This document shows, piece by piece, positions 1 to 8,092 of a stretch of 35,850 nucleotides of DNA. Source of the DNA: 'Osedax' symbiont bacterium Rs2_46_30_T18. GTDB taxonomy: Bacteria; Pseudomonadota; Gammaproteobacteria; Pseudomonadales; Balneatricaceae. The notes beneath the pieces were generated by a model. It was given only the letters and a program-made list of their open reading frames with translations, had not been told where the DNA came from and did not search any database. Position 1 is the stretch's first letter. Each line of letters starts with the position of its first letter. The stretch is taken from NCBI GenBank assembly GCA_002163025.1, contig MABF01000088.1:1-35850 (forward strand). Direction: 5' to 3'. Both the position numbers and the translations under genes were made by a program.

Positions 1-179
1 GTTTCAGTTTCAACAATAGTTTGATAACCAGATTTAATCTTATTAATATATTGTAACAAATCAGGAAAATTACTAATTCTTAGGTCGGTGATTGGTACTT
101 TCAGGGGTGATTTTTTTGCTTGTTGAGCAATTTTTTGAATAATTATAGATAAGGTATAATGAAAATGAAATTGGCTACG
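1..179 (-). other. Possible edge-truncated reading frame, unrecognised
   Basis: On the minus strand the frame is open from a TAG at 180-182 to the left edge, about 59 codons. Its residue composition looks protein-like (for example it reads LKVPITDLRISNFPDL), but no ATG is visible. It may be the start of a gene with a non-ATG codon, a broken gene, or chance in AT-rich DNA. It overlaps the ribosome binding site and first codons of the rightward gene at 159. I do not recognise a family. Confidence 0.2.
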
Positions 180-920
180 CTACTTATATTCCAGGTACCT
201 ATTATCTGTTTTTTTCTCATTCAATCAGCATATGCAAACAGCTCAGAAGATGAAGTCGGTATGTTTGTCATGGAGCTAGTTCCCTATGGGTTTACAAAAG
301 AGAATGGGGAACAAACAGGAGTTCTATTAGATGTGTTGAATGAAATTCGTGATGTCAGTGGAGTTGGCTTACCTGTAAAAACTCTGCCCCTTAAGCGTTT
401 ATTGTTAACTGTGTTAAAAGATATGAAATCTTGCACTTTAGTTATTGATTCACCTATAGTTATTGATAATTTGGACCTTATTGAACCCATTGGTTATGAA
501 TTAACAGCAGGCATTTTACCATTGTTCGGTGTTAAGCTCACAGACTACTCTAGCCTGAAAGGAAAGCTCATAGCGGTCCCTTTAGGGGTTCAATTTGATG
601 AAGAATTTAACACTGATACCTCATTAAATAAAGTGAGTACTCCTGAATACATCAATGCAATTAAAATGATGAAAGTCGGACATGTGGACGCGGTTGCTGG
701 TGCAATCCCTGTACTCAAATATCTCGCCACAAAAGAAGGACTACATGCTCAGTTTTTTGATCAACCACTAATTCTTGTTGAAAAGGACATGTATCTTGCC
801 TGTAGCTTTAACCTGACAAAAAATGAACGTAGAAAATTGCAACAAGCGGTGATGGGCCTAAGATTAAGCGGGAAAACTCAGAAATTTTTTGATCGCTATC
901 TTAGTTTGCCAAACCAATAG
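159..920 (+). CDS. Orphan family-3 periplasmic solute-binding protein (SBP 1)
   Basis: A 253-residue secreted protein with a Sec signal peptide: charged MKMK start, hydrophobic stretch to about residue 25, and a likely cleavage site after SAYA. The mature part has the size and layout of the family-3 (amino-acid type, PF00497-like) binding fold: an N-terminal ligand lobe, then LKGKLIAVPLGVQF near residues 130-146 at the second lobe, and KVGHVDAVAGAI as the usual 'G-x-x-D-A' element. No permease or ATPase gene is adjacent, so it may act in sensing, serve a transporter encoded elsewhere, or be an uncharacterised enzyme-like derivative. AAGG at 151-154 precedes two in-frame ATGs (159 and 165); either could start. 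It is convergent with the next gene. Ligand unknown. Confidence 0.8.
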   Translation: MKMKLATLLIFQVPIICFFLIQSAYANSSEDEVGMFVMELVPYGFTKENGEQTGVLLDVLNEIRDVSGVGLPVKTLPLKRLLLTVLKDMKSCTLVIDSPIVIDNLDLIEPIGYELTAGILPLFGVKLTDYSSLKGKLIAVPLGVQFDEEFNTDTSLNKVSTPEYINAIKMMKVGHVDAVAGAIPVLKYLATKEGLHAQFFDQPLILVEKDMYLACSFNLTKNERRKLQQAVMGLRLSGKTQKFFDRYLSLPNQ

Positions 921-1123
921 GATTATTGACATGCTTCTTTACACTAAACTTGCAGCTATGTGTTAGGTACAAACGATAGGGAATAGGTGGGCGGACAGTC
1001 TGTTCAGCATATCAGGTAAGAGTTCTTAACCCATTATTAGGACTTTATAACTCTACCTTAGCGTGATTAAGAGACAATTATTTCACATTGGCGACTTAAC
1101 CGCATTTTCCATAGCCAACAATT

Positions 1124-1942
1124 TCACTCTGGTGGATTGAACCGACTAAACCCTGTCTCTTCATTCAGCTCTAATACGCCTTTTCGTAATAATGACTCGA
1201 TGGCTTTAGTAATAGAATTGCAGAGTTTCACGCCATCTGGATTATTCTTGCAAGCATAGAAGCTTTCTAAAATAGCGACGGGCTTATCTAGGTCGTAATG
1301 GATTTCATTGGTCCTATTATTCCCTTTTACTGCTATCACAGTTCCTGGGTAACCACCTAAAACACCAGAAAATCGTCCATTTAACAACATATTAATGTTG
1401 GTAATGTCATCTTTTTGAAAGGAGAGGCTCAAGTGTGGATTAGACTTTATTCTCTTTCCGTAAGAAAAGCCTTTCACAACACCTAAATGTTTATTTTCAA
1501 ACTCTGAGAGTTTAGTCAAGCCCGAGCTCTTTAGCGTGAACAATATTACGCGTTTATAAAAAAACGGCCTTGAAACTACATATTGAGTTTTTTTCCCAGG
1601 TAGATTCTCCCATAATTCGGGAAAATAACCATCTAACTGCCCATTATTGATACCTCTTCGAACCCTATTCACAGATGAGAGATTTAATTCGACATTTTTA
1701 TTCATTTCCATGAATAATGCATTGTTCAATTTATTTAATAAGCCTGTTCCGTCTTCTTCAATCAACCCAGGTGTCAAAAAACTACCTATTTTTACAGGAT
1801 TGTTAGTGTCGTCCACAGATGCCAAAGCCTTTGGTATAAAGGTTAACTGCCAAATAATTAAAACAAGGCAAATTAGGATGAACGTTATCAAATTAATTAG
1901 ATATCTGGTCAAGTTTATAGGTTCCACATTATTATCAAACAA
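1124..1942 (-). CDS. Orphan family-3 solute-binding protein, membrane-anchored or secreted (SBP 2)
   Basis: A 272-residue product with an N-terminal hydrophobic stretch at about residues 15-40 (LINLITFILICLVLII) ending in PKALA, a possible signal-peptidase site; otherwise it is an uncleaved anchor. Family-3 binding-protein features follow: a PVKIGSFLTPG opening strand, FENKHLGVVKGFSYG around residue 150, and LNGRFSGVLGGYPGTV as the inter-lobe element. The first codon of the frame is TTG at 1940-1942 and the only alternative near it is a GTG five codons on, so the start is non-ATG either way, with only a weak AAGAGA upstream. The non-standard start and long cytoplasmic N-terminus are odd for this family and may indicate slow decay. 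No transport partners nearby. Confidence 0.7.
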   Translation of the reverse strand: MFDNNVEPINLTRYLINLITFILICLVLIIWQLTFIPKALASVDDTNNPVKIGSFLTPGLIEEDGTGLLNKLNNALFMEMNKNVELNLSSVNRVRRGINNGQLDGYFPELWENLPGKKTQYVVSRPFFYKRVILFTLKSSGLTKLSEFENKHLGVVKGFSYGKRIKSNPHLSLSFQKDDITNINMLLNGRFSGVLGGYPGTVIAVKGNNRTNEIHYDLDKPVAILESFYACKNNPDGVKLCNSITKAIESLLRKGVLELNEETGFSRFNPPE

Positions 1943-3021
1943 CTCAACAATCTCTTGTTAGCTTTAATGACTTAGCAAATTCCAAAAAACAAAAATAACA
2001 GTATTTATAAACCGCCACAACTTAAATAATTCCCGATATGTTTTTCAGGTCACAAGTAGTCACTTTGACGTTGTTAGCGCGTAATTGTTGTGCTAAGGAA
2101 CATGTGATTAAGTCCAAAATGTTTTATATGGATAACTAAAGGGACAAATCACCTATACATAATCGCAATGAATGGCAGTCATGTATAAGCTTTCCGGAAC
2201 GGGTTGAGTGCTCCTATCGATGTTTTTCAACCTTAGTCCAAAGGAGTCTGCCCCATAATTAGCCAACCTACGGGCCGTACAGGATGTTTCGTGCTCTTTG
2301 TTAATGCTATTCGCCGAGCCTATTGTCTTAATATATGTTCCCTAAACACTACAGCAATTATAATTGTGGCATTGAAGGTAATACATAGAAATAAATCTAA
2401 TTTAAGTAATGCAATGGTAAACATCCGTTTCCCAGACGCTTATTTAGTACTGAAAACACACTTCACCAGAGCTCTAAAATGTCTTCTTTGTGTCTGGTCT
2501 CTTTCCGTTCCAGAGTGTGTTAGCTACCGTAGCAGATGTAATTGGCAATAGATCGAACCGGCCATTTCCGGTATTGAGGAAATTTAATATGTTCGATATT
2601 TCAGGAGAATAGTCATCCAAATTGTCCCATTGATAATTATTCTTTTTGATATTGCACGATGATCAGAGTTTTGTACAAAAACCTCTTTTTATGGGGTGAG
2701 TTTTCGCAAACATAATTAGTGATGATTCTCAGTTTGACAGGAGATTCTACAACTGGTTGAACTTCAAGAGCAATAATTAACTTGCTCAGAGAGCTGAAGA
2801 AATATCTGATTTTAATCTACATGTCCGTAACTGTGATTTCTCCTGTAATTATTTATACGCCATTTTGGAATGACTAAAATTCCTATTGTGTTTGTTTTTG
2901 TCCGAGTAGAAAATAGGTATAAAGATGCACAAAAATGTGACAAAATTTCAAACAAAGTTAATTGTTTAAATGTATATTCATCTGAAAAAACGAGTCTTAA
3001 TTATTATGTGAGTTAATATAT
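1943..3021. other. Long gene-poor gap with traces of decayed genes
   Basis: No intact gene is convincing in this stretch of about 1.1 kb. On the minus strand 2022-2120 reads like a protein tail (LAQQLRANNVKVTTCDLKN, then stop), preceded by a stop. Minus 2175-2345 is open for about 60 codons without a start (it reads ARRLANYGADSFGLRLKN) and is unrecognised. The clearest trace is the binding-protein remnant at 2474-2822, listed separately. A plus-strand frame at 2291-2551 (86 codons) has no family resemblance or good ribosome binding site and is left out. Confidence 0.5.
2474..2822 (-). pseudogene. Decayed family-3 solute-binding protein gene
   Basis: Reading leftward, an ATG at 2820-2822 is followed at once by an in-frame TAG (2817-2819). 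The same frame then continues through a hydrophobic leader-like segment (SLSKLIIALEVQPVV) and a beta-strand opening typical of binding proteins (VKLRIITNYV). It goes on to RFLYKTLIIVQYQKE and a stop. A +1 shift near 2640 picks up NNYQWDNLDDYSPEISNIL and TGNGRFDLLPITSATVA, matching the second-lobe and 'G-R-x-D' elements of the family, before a TAG at 2474-2476. About half the normal length is missing, so there is an internal deletion as well as a nonsense codon and a frameshift. The identification rests on motif order only. Confidence 0.5.
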
Positions 3022-3759
3022 ATGAGTTTTAAATTATTGGTAGGGATATTACTTTGTTTGATTTATTCATTACCGACAGTTGCCCATGAAAACAAGGTGG
3101 TTTTAGCTTATGTGGAGTACCCTCCTTATTATGGACAAAGCCTAGAGAATGGAGGCCCAATTACGGAAATTATTGTCCAGGCTTTTAATCAAGTAGGGTA
3201 TGAAGTGAAGTTAAAGTTTGTTCCGTGGGCAAGAGGGCTAGAGGGAGCAAAGCGAGGAACCTATGATGGACTATTCACTGCTTGGTACCGAGAGGAAAGG
3301 GAGGAATGGTTCGTTTTTTCCGCTCCCTTGCCTCCAAACGAGATAGGTTTCTACAAACGCAAAGGGGTCAGCATCAAATTTAATTCATTCGAAGATTTGA
3401 AGCCGTACAAAATAGGAATTGTCAGGGGACATGTTAATCCTCTTGGGTTTAAAGAAACTAATTTAAAAACCAGTGTCGCCGCGACGGACATTGAAAACCT
3501 CCACCTGCTGACGATGAGCCGTATTGATTTAGCGCTAACAGACAAGGCTCTGGGAAGATATATTATCCGTACAGAGTTACGAGGAAAGGAAAACAAGCTG
3601 GAATGGATAGGTCCCCCCGTAGAAGTGGTGAATCAGTATCTAATGATTTCGAAGCAGGCAAGGGATTTTAAAATCAAACTTGAGGCGTTTAATTTGGGTC
3701 TGAAAAAGCTTACTGAGTCAGGGGAGTTGAACAAGATTTTGGCAAAGCATGGATTCTGA
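3022..3759 (+). CDS. Orphan family-3 periplasmic solute-binding protein (SBP 3)
   Basis: A 245-residue protein and the clearest of the four binding proteins. The signal peptide covers about residues 1-21 (ends PTVAHE). The mature start KVVLAYVEYPPYYGQ carries the typical 'x-Y-P-P-Y' ligand-lobe motif. GGPITEIIVQAFNQVGY is the alpha-1 helix, FVPWARGLEGAKRGTYDG is the W-x-R-x-L element of family-3 proteins, and LKPYKIGIVRGH starts lobe two. No membrane component is encoded next to it. The leader is AT-rich with only a weak GTGAG upstream of the ATG, suggesting low translation. Amino acids or small polar compounds are the usual ligands of this family; the actual ligand cannot be read from the sequence. 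Confidence 0.85.
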   Translation: MSFKLLVGILLCLIYSLPTVAHENKVVLAYVEYPPYYGQSLENGGPITEIIVQAFNQVGYEVKLKFVPWARGLEGAKRGTYDGLFTAWYREEREEWFVFSAPLPPNEIGFYKRKGVSIKFNSFEDLKPYKIGIVRGHVNPLGFKETNLKTSVAATDIENLHLLTMSRIDLALTDKALGRYIIRTELRGKENKLEWIGPPVEVVNQYLMISKQARDFKIKLEAFNLGLKKLTESGELNKILAKHGF

Positions 3760-4157
3760 GATTATTGCACTGTCATTCATTAGTCTGATAAGTGTAAGAA
3801 ACGCATTCCCCAAGGAAGTCAGATACACAGTGGGGTAGCCTAGGTGGTGAGCTAGTACAGGTGAGCGGATATTTTTTTAGATGAATATTTGATACTCAAA
3901 GCGCCGATTATCAGATCCGTAAACGGCAGCTATTCTATAAACCTAAACATGAGCGGCCTGACAGCCATTTTTAACAAGCTACCAACGAATTCCACATCTG
4001 CTTTTGCTAATGCCGTCAACTTTTGAATAACCGATGACTTACTATTAACCTTTTTGAAATAATTCTTTAGTTAAGCTCGGGCAAGCGACATTGAAGAGTA
4101 AGGTGTTTTAGGTGCGTATCAGTCTCTGGCTCAATAGGCTCGGATGATATCTCTAAT
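3760..4157. other. Intergenic gap between convergent binding-protein genes
   Basis: About 400 bases between the convergent genes ending at 3759 and 4158. Apart from repeat copy A (3921-3958) I see no gene, no clear terminator and no RNA gene. The repeat lies in a short plus-strand open stretch (reads KRQLFYKPKHERPDSHF, then stop) that may be a remnant or chance. Confidence 0.45.
3921..3958. repeat. Diverged 38-bp repeat, copy A
   Basis: This stretch matches 5050-5087 at 32 of 38 positions, in the same orientation (shared core CTATAA-x-CCTAAACA). Copy A has imperfect inverted ends, CGGCAG and CGGCC. Both copies lie within about 240 bases beyond the stop codon of a leftward gene. No similar copy was seen elsewhere in the window. 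Confidence 0.5.
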
Positions 4158-4871
4158 TTAAAGTGGGGCGTAAGATTGATATTGCTTCGATATATATTGA
4201 TTCCTTATTTTCTGAATCTCGCCCTTTTGTTCCATTTTCTTCAAGGACTCAGTGATTTCTGCAACAAGGTTTTCATGTTTCATGTGTAAATAATGATATA
4301 GACCTCCCGTTGCTAACGGGGGTTCCAGTATCTTAATTCCTTTAAGCTTCAATTTCTTAATTTGAGCCAATCCACCTATTCGAGACATTAAAATAACATC
4401 GACTCTTCCACGGTCCAAAATTGAAAGAAGCTGCTCCTCTCTATCAACCACTAGTGGATTTAACCCTTTTGTTAATCCCTCAGAGAGTTTCACACCTCTT
4501 CTTACCCCTACCTTGTAGGGTTTCAAGCTCTGTGGCCCGTTGACAGTAAATTCTACATTTTTTGTGAATACAACAAAATCCACATAATTAACAGGGACAG
4601 GTATCATAATTAAATTTGAATATTCAGCATTGATTCCTTTTGAACGCATAACTTCACCATCTGTCTTACCTGAGTTAGAAGACCGAAGCGCTCTTTTTCC
4701 CGGTTGTTTTATTATCCGAATTTTAATTCCAATTCTTTGATACGCCTGTTTTAAAACTAATTCTGAGATATCAACAACAGGGGCTTGTACAGCTGAAAAT
4801 ACTAAAGTGCTTTGTGCATTAACAGATGTAACAATTAAAATGCCAAACAACGATAATACGAAATTACCCAT
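4158..4871 (-). CDS. Orphan family-3 periplasmic solute-binding protein (SBP 4)
   Basis: A 237-residue protein with a short signal peptide (hydrophobic LSLFGILIVTSV, cleavage likely after VNA). The fold markers are STLVFSAVQAPVVDI as the opening strand, ELVLKQAYQRIGIKI as helix 1, KQPGKRALRSSNSGKTDG as the R-x-L element, SLKPYKVGVRRGVKL for lobe two, and LDRGRVDVILMSRIG as the 'G-R-x-D' strand. The first lobe lacks the common Y-P-P-Y motif (it has QAPVVD), so ligand contacts probably differ from SBP 3. AAGGAA sits 7 bases upstream of the ATG, the best ribosome binding site of the four. A GGGTCAA/TTGACCC dyad lies about 90 bases upstream. There are no transporter partners nearby. Confidence 0.8.
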   Translation of the reverse strand: MGNFVLSLFGILIVTSVNAQSTLVFSAVQAPVVDISELVLKQAYQRIGIKIRIIKQPGKRALRSSNSGKTDGEVMRSKGINAEYSNLIMIPVPVNYVDFVVFTKNVEFTVNGPQSLKPYKVGVRRGVKLSEGLTKGLNPLVVDREEQLLSILDRGRVDVILMSRIGGLAQIKKLKLKGIKILEPPLATGGLYHYLHMKHENLVAEITESLKKMEQKGEIQKIRNQYISKQYQSYAPL

Positions 4872-4962
4872 CGTTTTTCCTTTTTAGATAATGGCTAGCT
4901 TGGTCTTCGGTTGGTATGCACTACTCTTGATAGTTTCGTATAATACGACTCAAGCCCTTATA

Positions 4963-4981
4963 GGGTCAAAATTATTGACCC
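4963..4981. promoter_or_regulatory. Perfect dyad upstream of SBP 4, possible operator
   Basis: GGGTCAA and TTGACCC are exact inverted copies separated by AATTA. The dyad lies 92-110 bases upstream of the start of the leftward gene at 4871 and has no U-tract, which argues for a protein-binding site over a terminator. A second smaller dyad, ATGAAG-GT-CTTCAT, lies at 5024-5037. No binding protein can be named. Confidence 0.35.
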
Positions 4982-5049
4982 ATCCAAGTGGAAAGTTCCT
5001 AATGCTCTAGACGCGACTAGATAATGAAGGTCTTCATCATTGCCACTAG

Positions 5050-5087
5050 AAATGGCAGATATCCTATAAGCCTAAACAAGAGCTGCC
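5050..5087. repeat. Diverged 38-bp repeat, copy B
   Basis: Partner of 3921-3958 (six mismatches in 38). This copy has perfect ends, TGGCAG at 5053-5058 and CTGCCA at 5083-5088, so it could fold with a loop of 24 bases. TGCCA at 5041-5045 can also pair with the TGGCA, giving two alternative stems. It lies 70-107 bases beyond the end of the GMC oxidoreductase gene and could serve as a transcript end signal, though a U-tract is lacking. Confidence 0.5.
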
Positions 5088-5156
5088 ATGTCGACTATCG
5101 AAACCAAGTGTTGGACCAGGCTAATCGTTTGTATCTATTGCCAAGATAAGCGTTAA

Positions 5157-6773
5157 TCAGGGCTGATTATCTTCTAATATCATTGCTGCGCCTTTTTCCG
5201 CGACCATCATTGTGGGGGCGTTTATATTGCCTGAGGTGATATTTGGGAAGATGGAGGCGTCTACCACCCTTAAACCTTTTATCCCATGAACCCGCAAACG
5301 ACTATCGACCACCGCTGATTGAGTATCACTACCCATAGCGCAGGAGCCGCACAAGTGATAGATAGAACCGGCATTTTCACGGAAGTATGCAAGCATGCTG
5401 GCATCATCAAAAACGTCTTCTGCCGGTGAAACCTCCTCAATAGTAATCGCTTTCAATGCGGGAGTCTGCATAATTTTTCGCACTAGTTTGCAGCCTTGTA
5501 TCACTTCCTGAAGATCCTTCTTTGTAGACAAATAGTTGGGCATAATCAGTGCGTCATCACTGGGATTAGCGGAAGCAATTTCGATACTTCCTCGACTGCT
5601 GGGGCGACAGCTATTAAATGCCATTAAAAAACCTGAATAGGGCTCAGGTAATAATCGTGCGTTGGGATCTGCTGGGATTTTATAGGACATAGGATTGAAA
5701 TAGAGTTGAATGTTAGCGCTTGGCTCAGCGTCATCTCCTTTAAAAAAACCGCCGGCCTGGTTAACACTCAGCGATAGCTGGCCAGTACGATTATAAGCGT
5801 ATTGCAGAGCGGCCTTTGCCTGTTGGAACAATGATCCGAAGTCGTCGTTTAAAGTTGTTACATTGGCTTTGTAATAAAAACTAACACAGAGGTGATCTTG
5901 TAGGTTTTTCCCGACTGCGGGTAAGTGCTGGATTAGTGCAATCTGCTGTTTTTCCAGCAACTCTTTGTCGGCTACACCAGAGAGTTGCAATAATTTAGGA
6001 GAGCCAACGGCACCGGCACAGAGGATGATTTCATGTTTTGCAGAAAAGCTATGCACTTTTTCGTCGCTTACTAGTTGTACAGCGACTGCCCGTTTATGCT
6101 GGTTGAAAAGTATTTTATCGACGCTAACGTTGCGCTTAAAATGCAGGTTTTTACGTTTGAGTGCGGGTTTTAGATAAGCTGTGTTACTGGAGTCACGCTG
6201 TCCTTTACGGATATTGGCCTCGTAGACTCCCGCGCCTTCAAAGTGTGCGCCATTAAAGCCATGATTAATTTTATAGCCTAATTGCTCAGCGCCTTTAAGA
6301 TAGAAATCACAGAGTTTGTGGGCACCATTTTTCATTTCGGTGATGGCTATTTTGCCTCGGGATGAATGGTATTGACAATCACCTTGCGGGTGTTGCTCGA
6401 TTTTTTTAAAAAAAGGCAAAACGTCACTGTAGGACCAACCGGCATTTCCGGCAGCAGCCCAGCCATCAAAATCGGCAGCGGCACCACGTACATAGACCAT
6501 GGCATTAATAGAGCCGGATCCCCCTTGAACTTTTCCCCTCGGTGCATACATTTTGCGCCCGCCCATAGCGGGTTGCGGCTCAGTGTAATACATGTAGTTG
6601 TATTTGGGGTGGTAATAGGTTTTAGCAAAGCCCACTGGCAGCTTGATCCAGGGGCTAGTGTCGCGTCCTCCGGCTTCAAGCAACAGGACCTGGTACTGGC
6701 CAGATTCTGTGAGACGATCCGCGAGGATACAGCCTGCAGAACCTGCACCGACAATGATAAAGTCGTAATTCAT
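5157..6773 (-). CDS. GMC-family FAD oxidoreductase, choline-dehydrogenase (BetA) type
   Basis: A 538-residue flavoprotein that would oxidise a primary alcohol or sugar hydroxyl using FAD. MNYDFIIVGAGSAGCILADR at the N-terminus is the Rossmann FAD motif (GAGSAG at 9-14), and GGSGSINAMVYVRG is the GMC signature region. The C-terminal active-site block reads GSIYHLCGSCAMG (catalytic His) and NITSGNINAPTMMVAEKG, very like BetA and related alcohol dehydrogenases. The length is normal. A longer frame extends to 6917, but it would run into the preceding gene and add 48 unrelated residues. I place the start at 6773, 13 bases after the stop of the upstream dehydratase gene and behind a TTGAG element. 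It is last in a three-gene leftward operon with a dehydratase-like protein and an aldehyde dehydrogenase; a choline role is unlikely in that setting. Confidence 0.9.
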   Translation of the reverse strand: MNYDFIIVGAGSAGCILADRLTESGQYQVLLLEAGGRDTSPWIKLPVGFAKTYYHPKYNYMYYTEPQPAMGGRKMYAPRGKVQGGSGSINAMVYVRGAAADFDGWAAAGNAGWSYSDVLPFFKKIEQHPQGDCQYHSSRGKIAITEMKNGAHKLCDFYLKGAEQLGYKINHGFNGAHFEGAGVYEANIRKGQRDSSNTAYLKPALKRKNLHFKRNVSVDKILFNQHKRAVAVQLVSDEKVHSFSAKHEIILCAGAVGSPKLLQLSGVADKELLEKQQIALIQHLPAVGKNLQDHLCVSFYYKANVTTLNDDFGSLFQQAKAALQYAYNRTGQLSLSVNQAGGFFKGDDAEPSANIQLYFNPMSYKIPADPNARLLPEPYSGFLMAFNSCRPSSRGSIEIASANPSDDALIMPNYLSTKKDLQEVIQGCKLVRKIMQTPALKAITIEEVSPAEDVFDDASMLAYFRENAGSIYHLCGSCAMGSDTQSAVVDSRLRVHGIKGLRVVDASIFPNITSGNINAPTMMVAEKGAAMILEDNQP

Positions 6774-6786
6774 ATCGACACTCAAG

Positions 6787-8037
6787 TTATTTATGCTCTG
6801 CTGGATGCGCGGTTGTTTTCCAGCTCTGATCGGATTGTTGCTTGTAGTCATAAGGCTTTGCATCCATAGACAAATGCAATGTTTTACCGCGGTAGGGCGA
6901 GTGCGCTTTAACGACATCCATATTCAGCTCGATACCCAAGCCGGGCTTGCTTGAAGGAATGATATAACCGTCTCGCCACTGTATTTTCTCTTCTACTATA
7001 TCGGCGTGAAAGCCATCCCATGTGCCTATGCTCTCTTGAATTAAAAAGTTAGGCGTTGCTGTGGCCAGCTGGATACTGGCGGCTGCCCCTATGGGTCCAT
7101 TGTAAAGGTGCGGCGCTATCTGGCAGTAATAGGCCTCGGCGATAGCGGCTATTTTTTTCGCCTCTAATATCCCACCAACCCGGCCTAAGTTCATTTGTAA
7201 GATCGCCGCTGCGCCATGTTTTAATACATCGTGAAATTCGTATTTGGTGGTCAGGCGCTCACCTGTGGCTACCGGAATACTGGTTTGCTTAGCCACGCGG
7301 GCCATTGCCTCAGCTTGCCCAGGAGGAACCGGCTCTTCAAACCACAGCGGGTCGAAAGGCTCTAGTCGCTGCGCCAGACGAATCGCCGAGGCGGGGGTCA
7401 TCTGTCCGTGAGTACCAAATAACAGGTCGCAGTTATTGCCAACAGCAGCACGTATCCTGCGACAGAATTCGGCTGATTTATCCAGCGCTTCCAGGGATAT
7501 CTGCTGCCCCGAATAGGCAGTGTAAGGGCCCGCCGGGTCGAATTTAAGTGCAGTAAAACCCAGCTGCATGTCTTTTATCGCGCATTCAACCGCCAGTTCG
7601 ACATTGTCGTAGTCAAATTCTCCGGCACTGTTGGCGGGATAGAGATAGGTGTAGCAGCGCAACTTATCATGCACTTTCCCGCCTATAAGCTCATACACAG
7701 GCTTTCCCGCCGCTTTGCCGACAATATCCCAGCAGGCCATTTCCAGACCGCTGGTTACTCCCATCATGGTTAAATCCGGGCGCTGGGTAAATCCGCTGGA
7801 ATAGGTTTCACGGAAGAAGCGTTCGATATGATGAGGGTCATAATCTTTAAGGTAGCGGTCGAAAACATCTTCAATTGCAGCCACCATAACCTTGGGATGA
7901 AAAGAGGCCGAATAGACTTCGCCGACGCCTTGAATACCGCAGTCGGTGGTCAATTTGACAAATATCCAGTACATACCGCCAATATGTGGGGCGGGGGTGG
8001 CAACAACGTGTGTTTCACAGGAAATTACTTTCATCAT
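6787..8037 (-). CDS. Enolase-superfamily (mandelate racemase group) protein, DgoD-like sugar-acid dehydratase
   Basis: A 416-residue protein of the mandelate racemase/galactonate dehydratase branch. It has an N-terminal capping domain (about 1-125), then a TIM barrel. Conserved positions are E234 (WFEEP), E260 (ATGER), H310 (APH) and E335 (QES). These fall at the same spacings (26, 50, 25) as E. coli DgoD E209, E235, H285 and E310. At the place of the first metal ligand, DgoD D183, this protein has G208 in LLFGTHGQ, while the neighbouring H210 matches H185. Metal binding must therefore differ, or the subgroup uses another ligand. The expected reaction is dehydration (or cycloisomerisation) of a sugar acid. 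It starts at ATG-ATG (8037 or 8034) behind a weak AGGTTAG. Middle gene of the operon. The C-terminus is longer than in DgoD. Confidence 0.85.
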   Translation of the reverse strand: MMKVISCETHVVATPAPHIGGMYWIFVKLTTDCGIQGVGEVYSASFHPKVMVAAIEDVFDRYLKDYDPHHIERFFRETYSSGFTQRPDLTMMGVTSGLEMACWDIVGKAAGKPVYELIGGKVHDKLRCYTYLYPANSAGEFDYDNVELAVECAIKDMQLGFTALKFDPAGPYTAYSGQQISLEALDKSAEFCRRIRAAVGNNCDLLFGTHGQMTPASAIRLAQRLEPFDPLWFEEPVPPGQAEAMARVAKQTSIPVATGERLTTKYEFHDVLKHGAAAILQMNLGRVGGILEAKKIAAIAEAYYCQIAPHLYNGPIGAAASIQLATATPNFLIQESIGTWDGFHADIVEEKIQWRDGYIIPSSKPGLGIELNMDVVKAHSPYRGKTLHLSMDAKPYDYKQQSDQSWKTTAHPAEHK

Positions 8038-8092
8038 CTAACCTATTAATGAGTTGAGAGATATTAGTTAAAAGGCTAACTGCAACAGCTTG

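Noticed and set aside
2291-2551. 86-codon frame in the long gap at 1943-3021
   Set aside because: No ribosome binding site or family motif, and it overlaps the better supported binding-protein remnant on the other strand.
3921-5088. Repeat pair as integron attC sites
   Set aside because: The GTTTAGG/CCTAAAC element does not fit the 7-base core-site consensus, no integrase gene is present, and the genes between are not in cassette orientation.
6366-6869. 167-codon plus-strand frame opposite the GMC oxidoreductase
   Set aside because: It is antisense to a strongly supported gene, has no family resemblance, and is explained by the codon bias of the true frame.
6774-6917. 48-residue N-terminal extension of the GMC oxidoreductase
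   Set aside because: It would be encoded within the 3' end of the dehydratase gene. The ATG at 6773 sits immediately before the FAD motif, as in the family.
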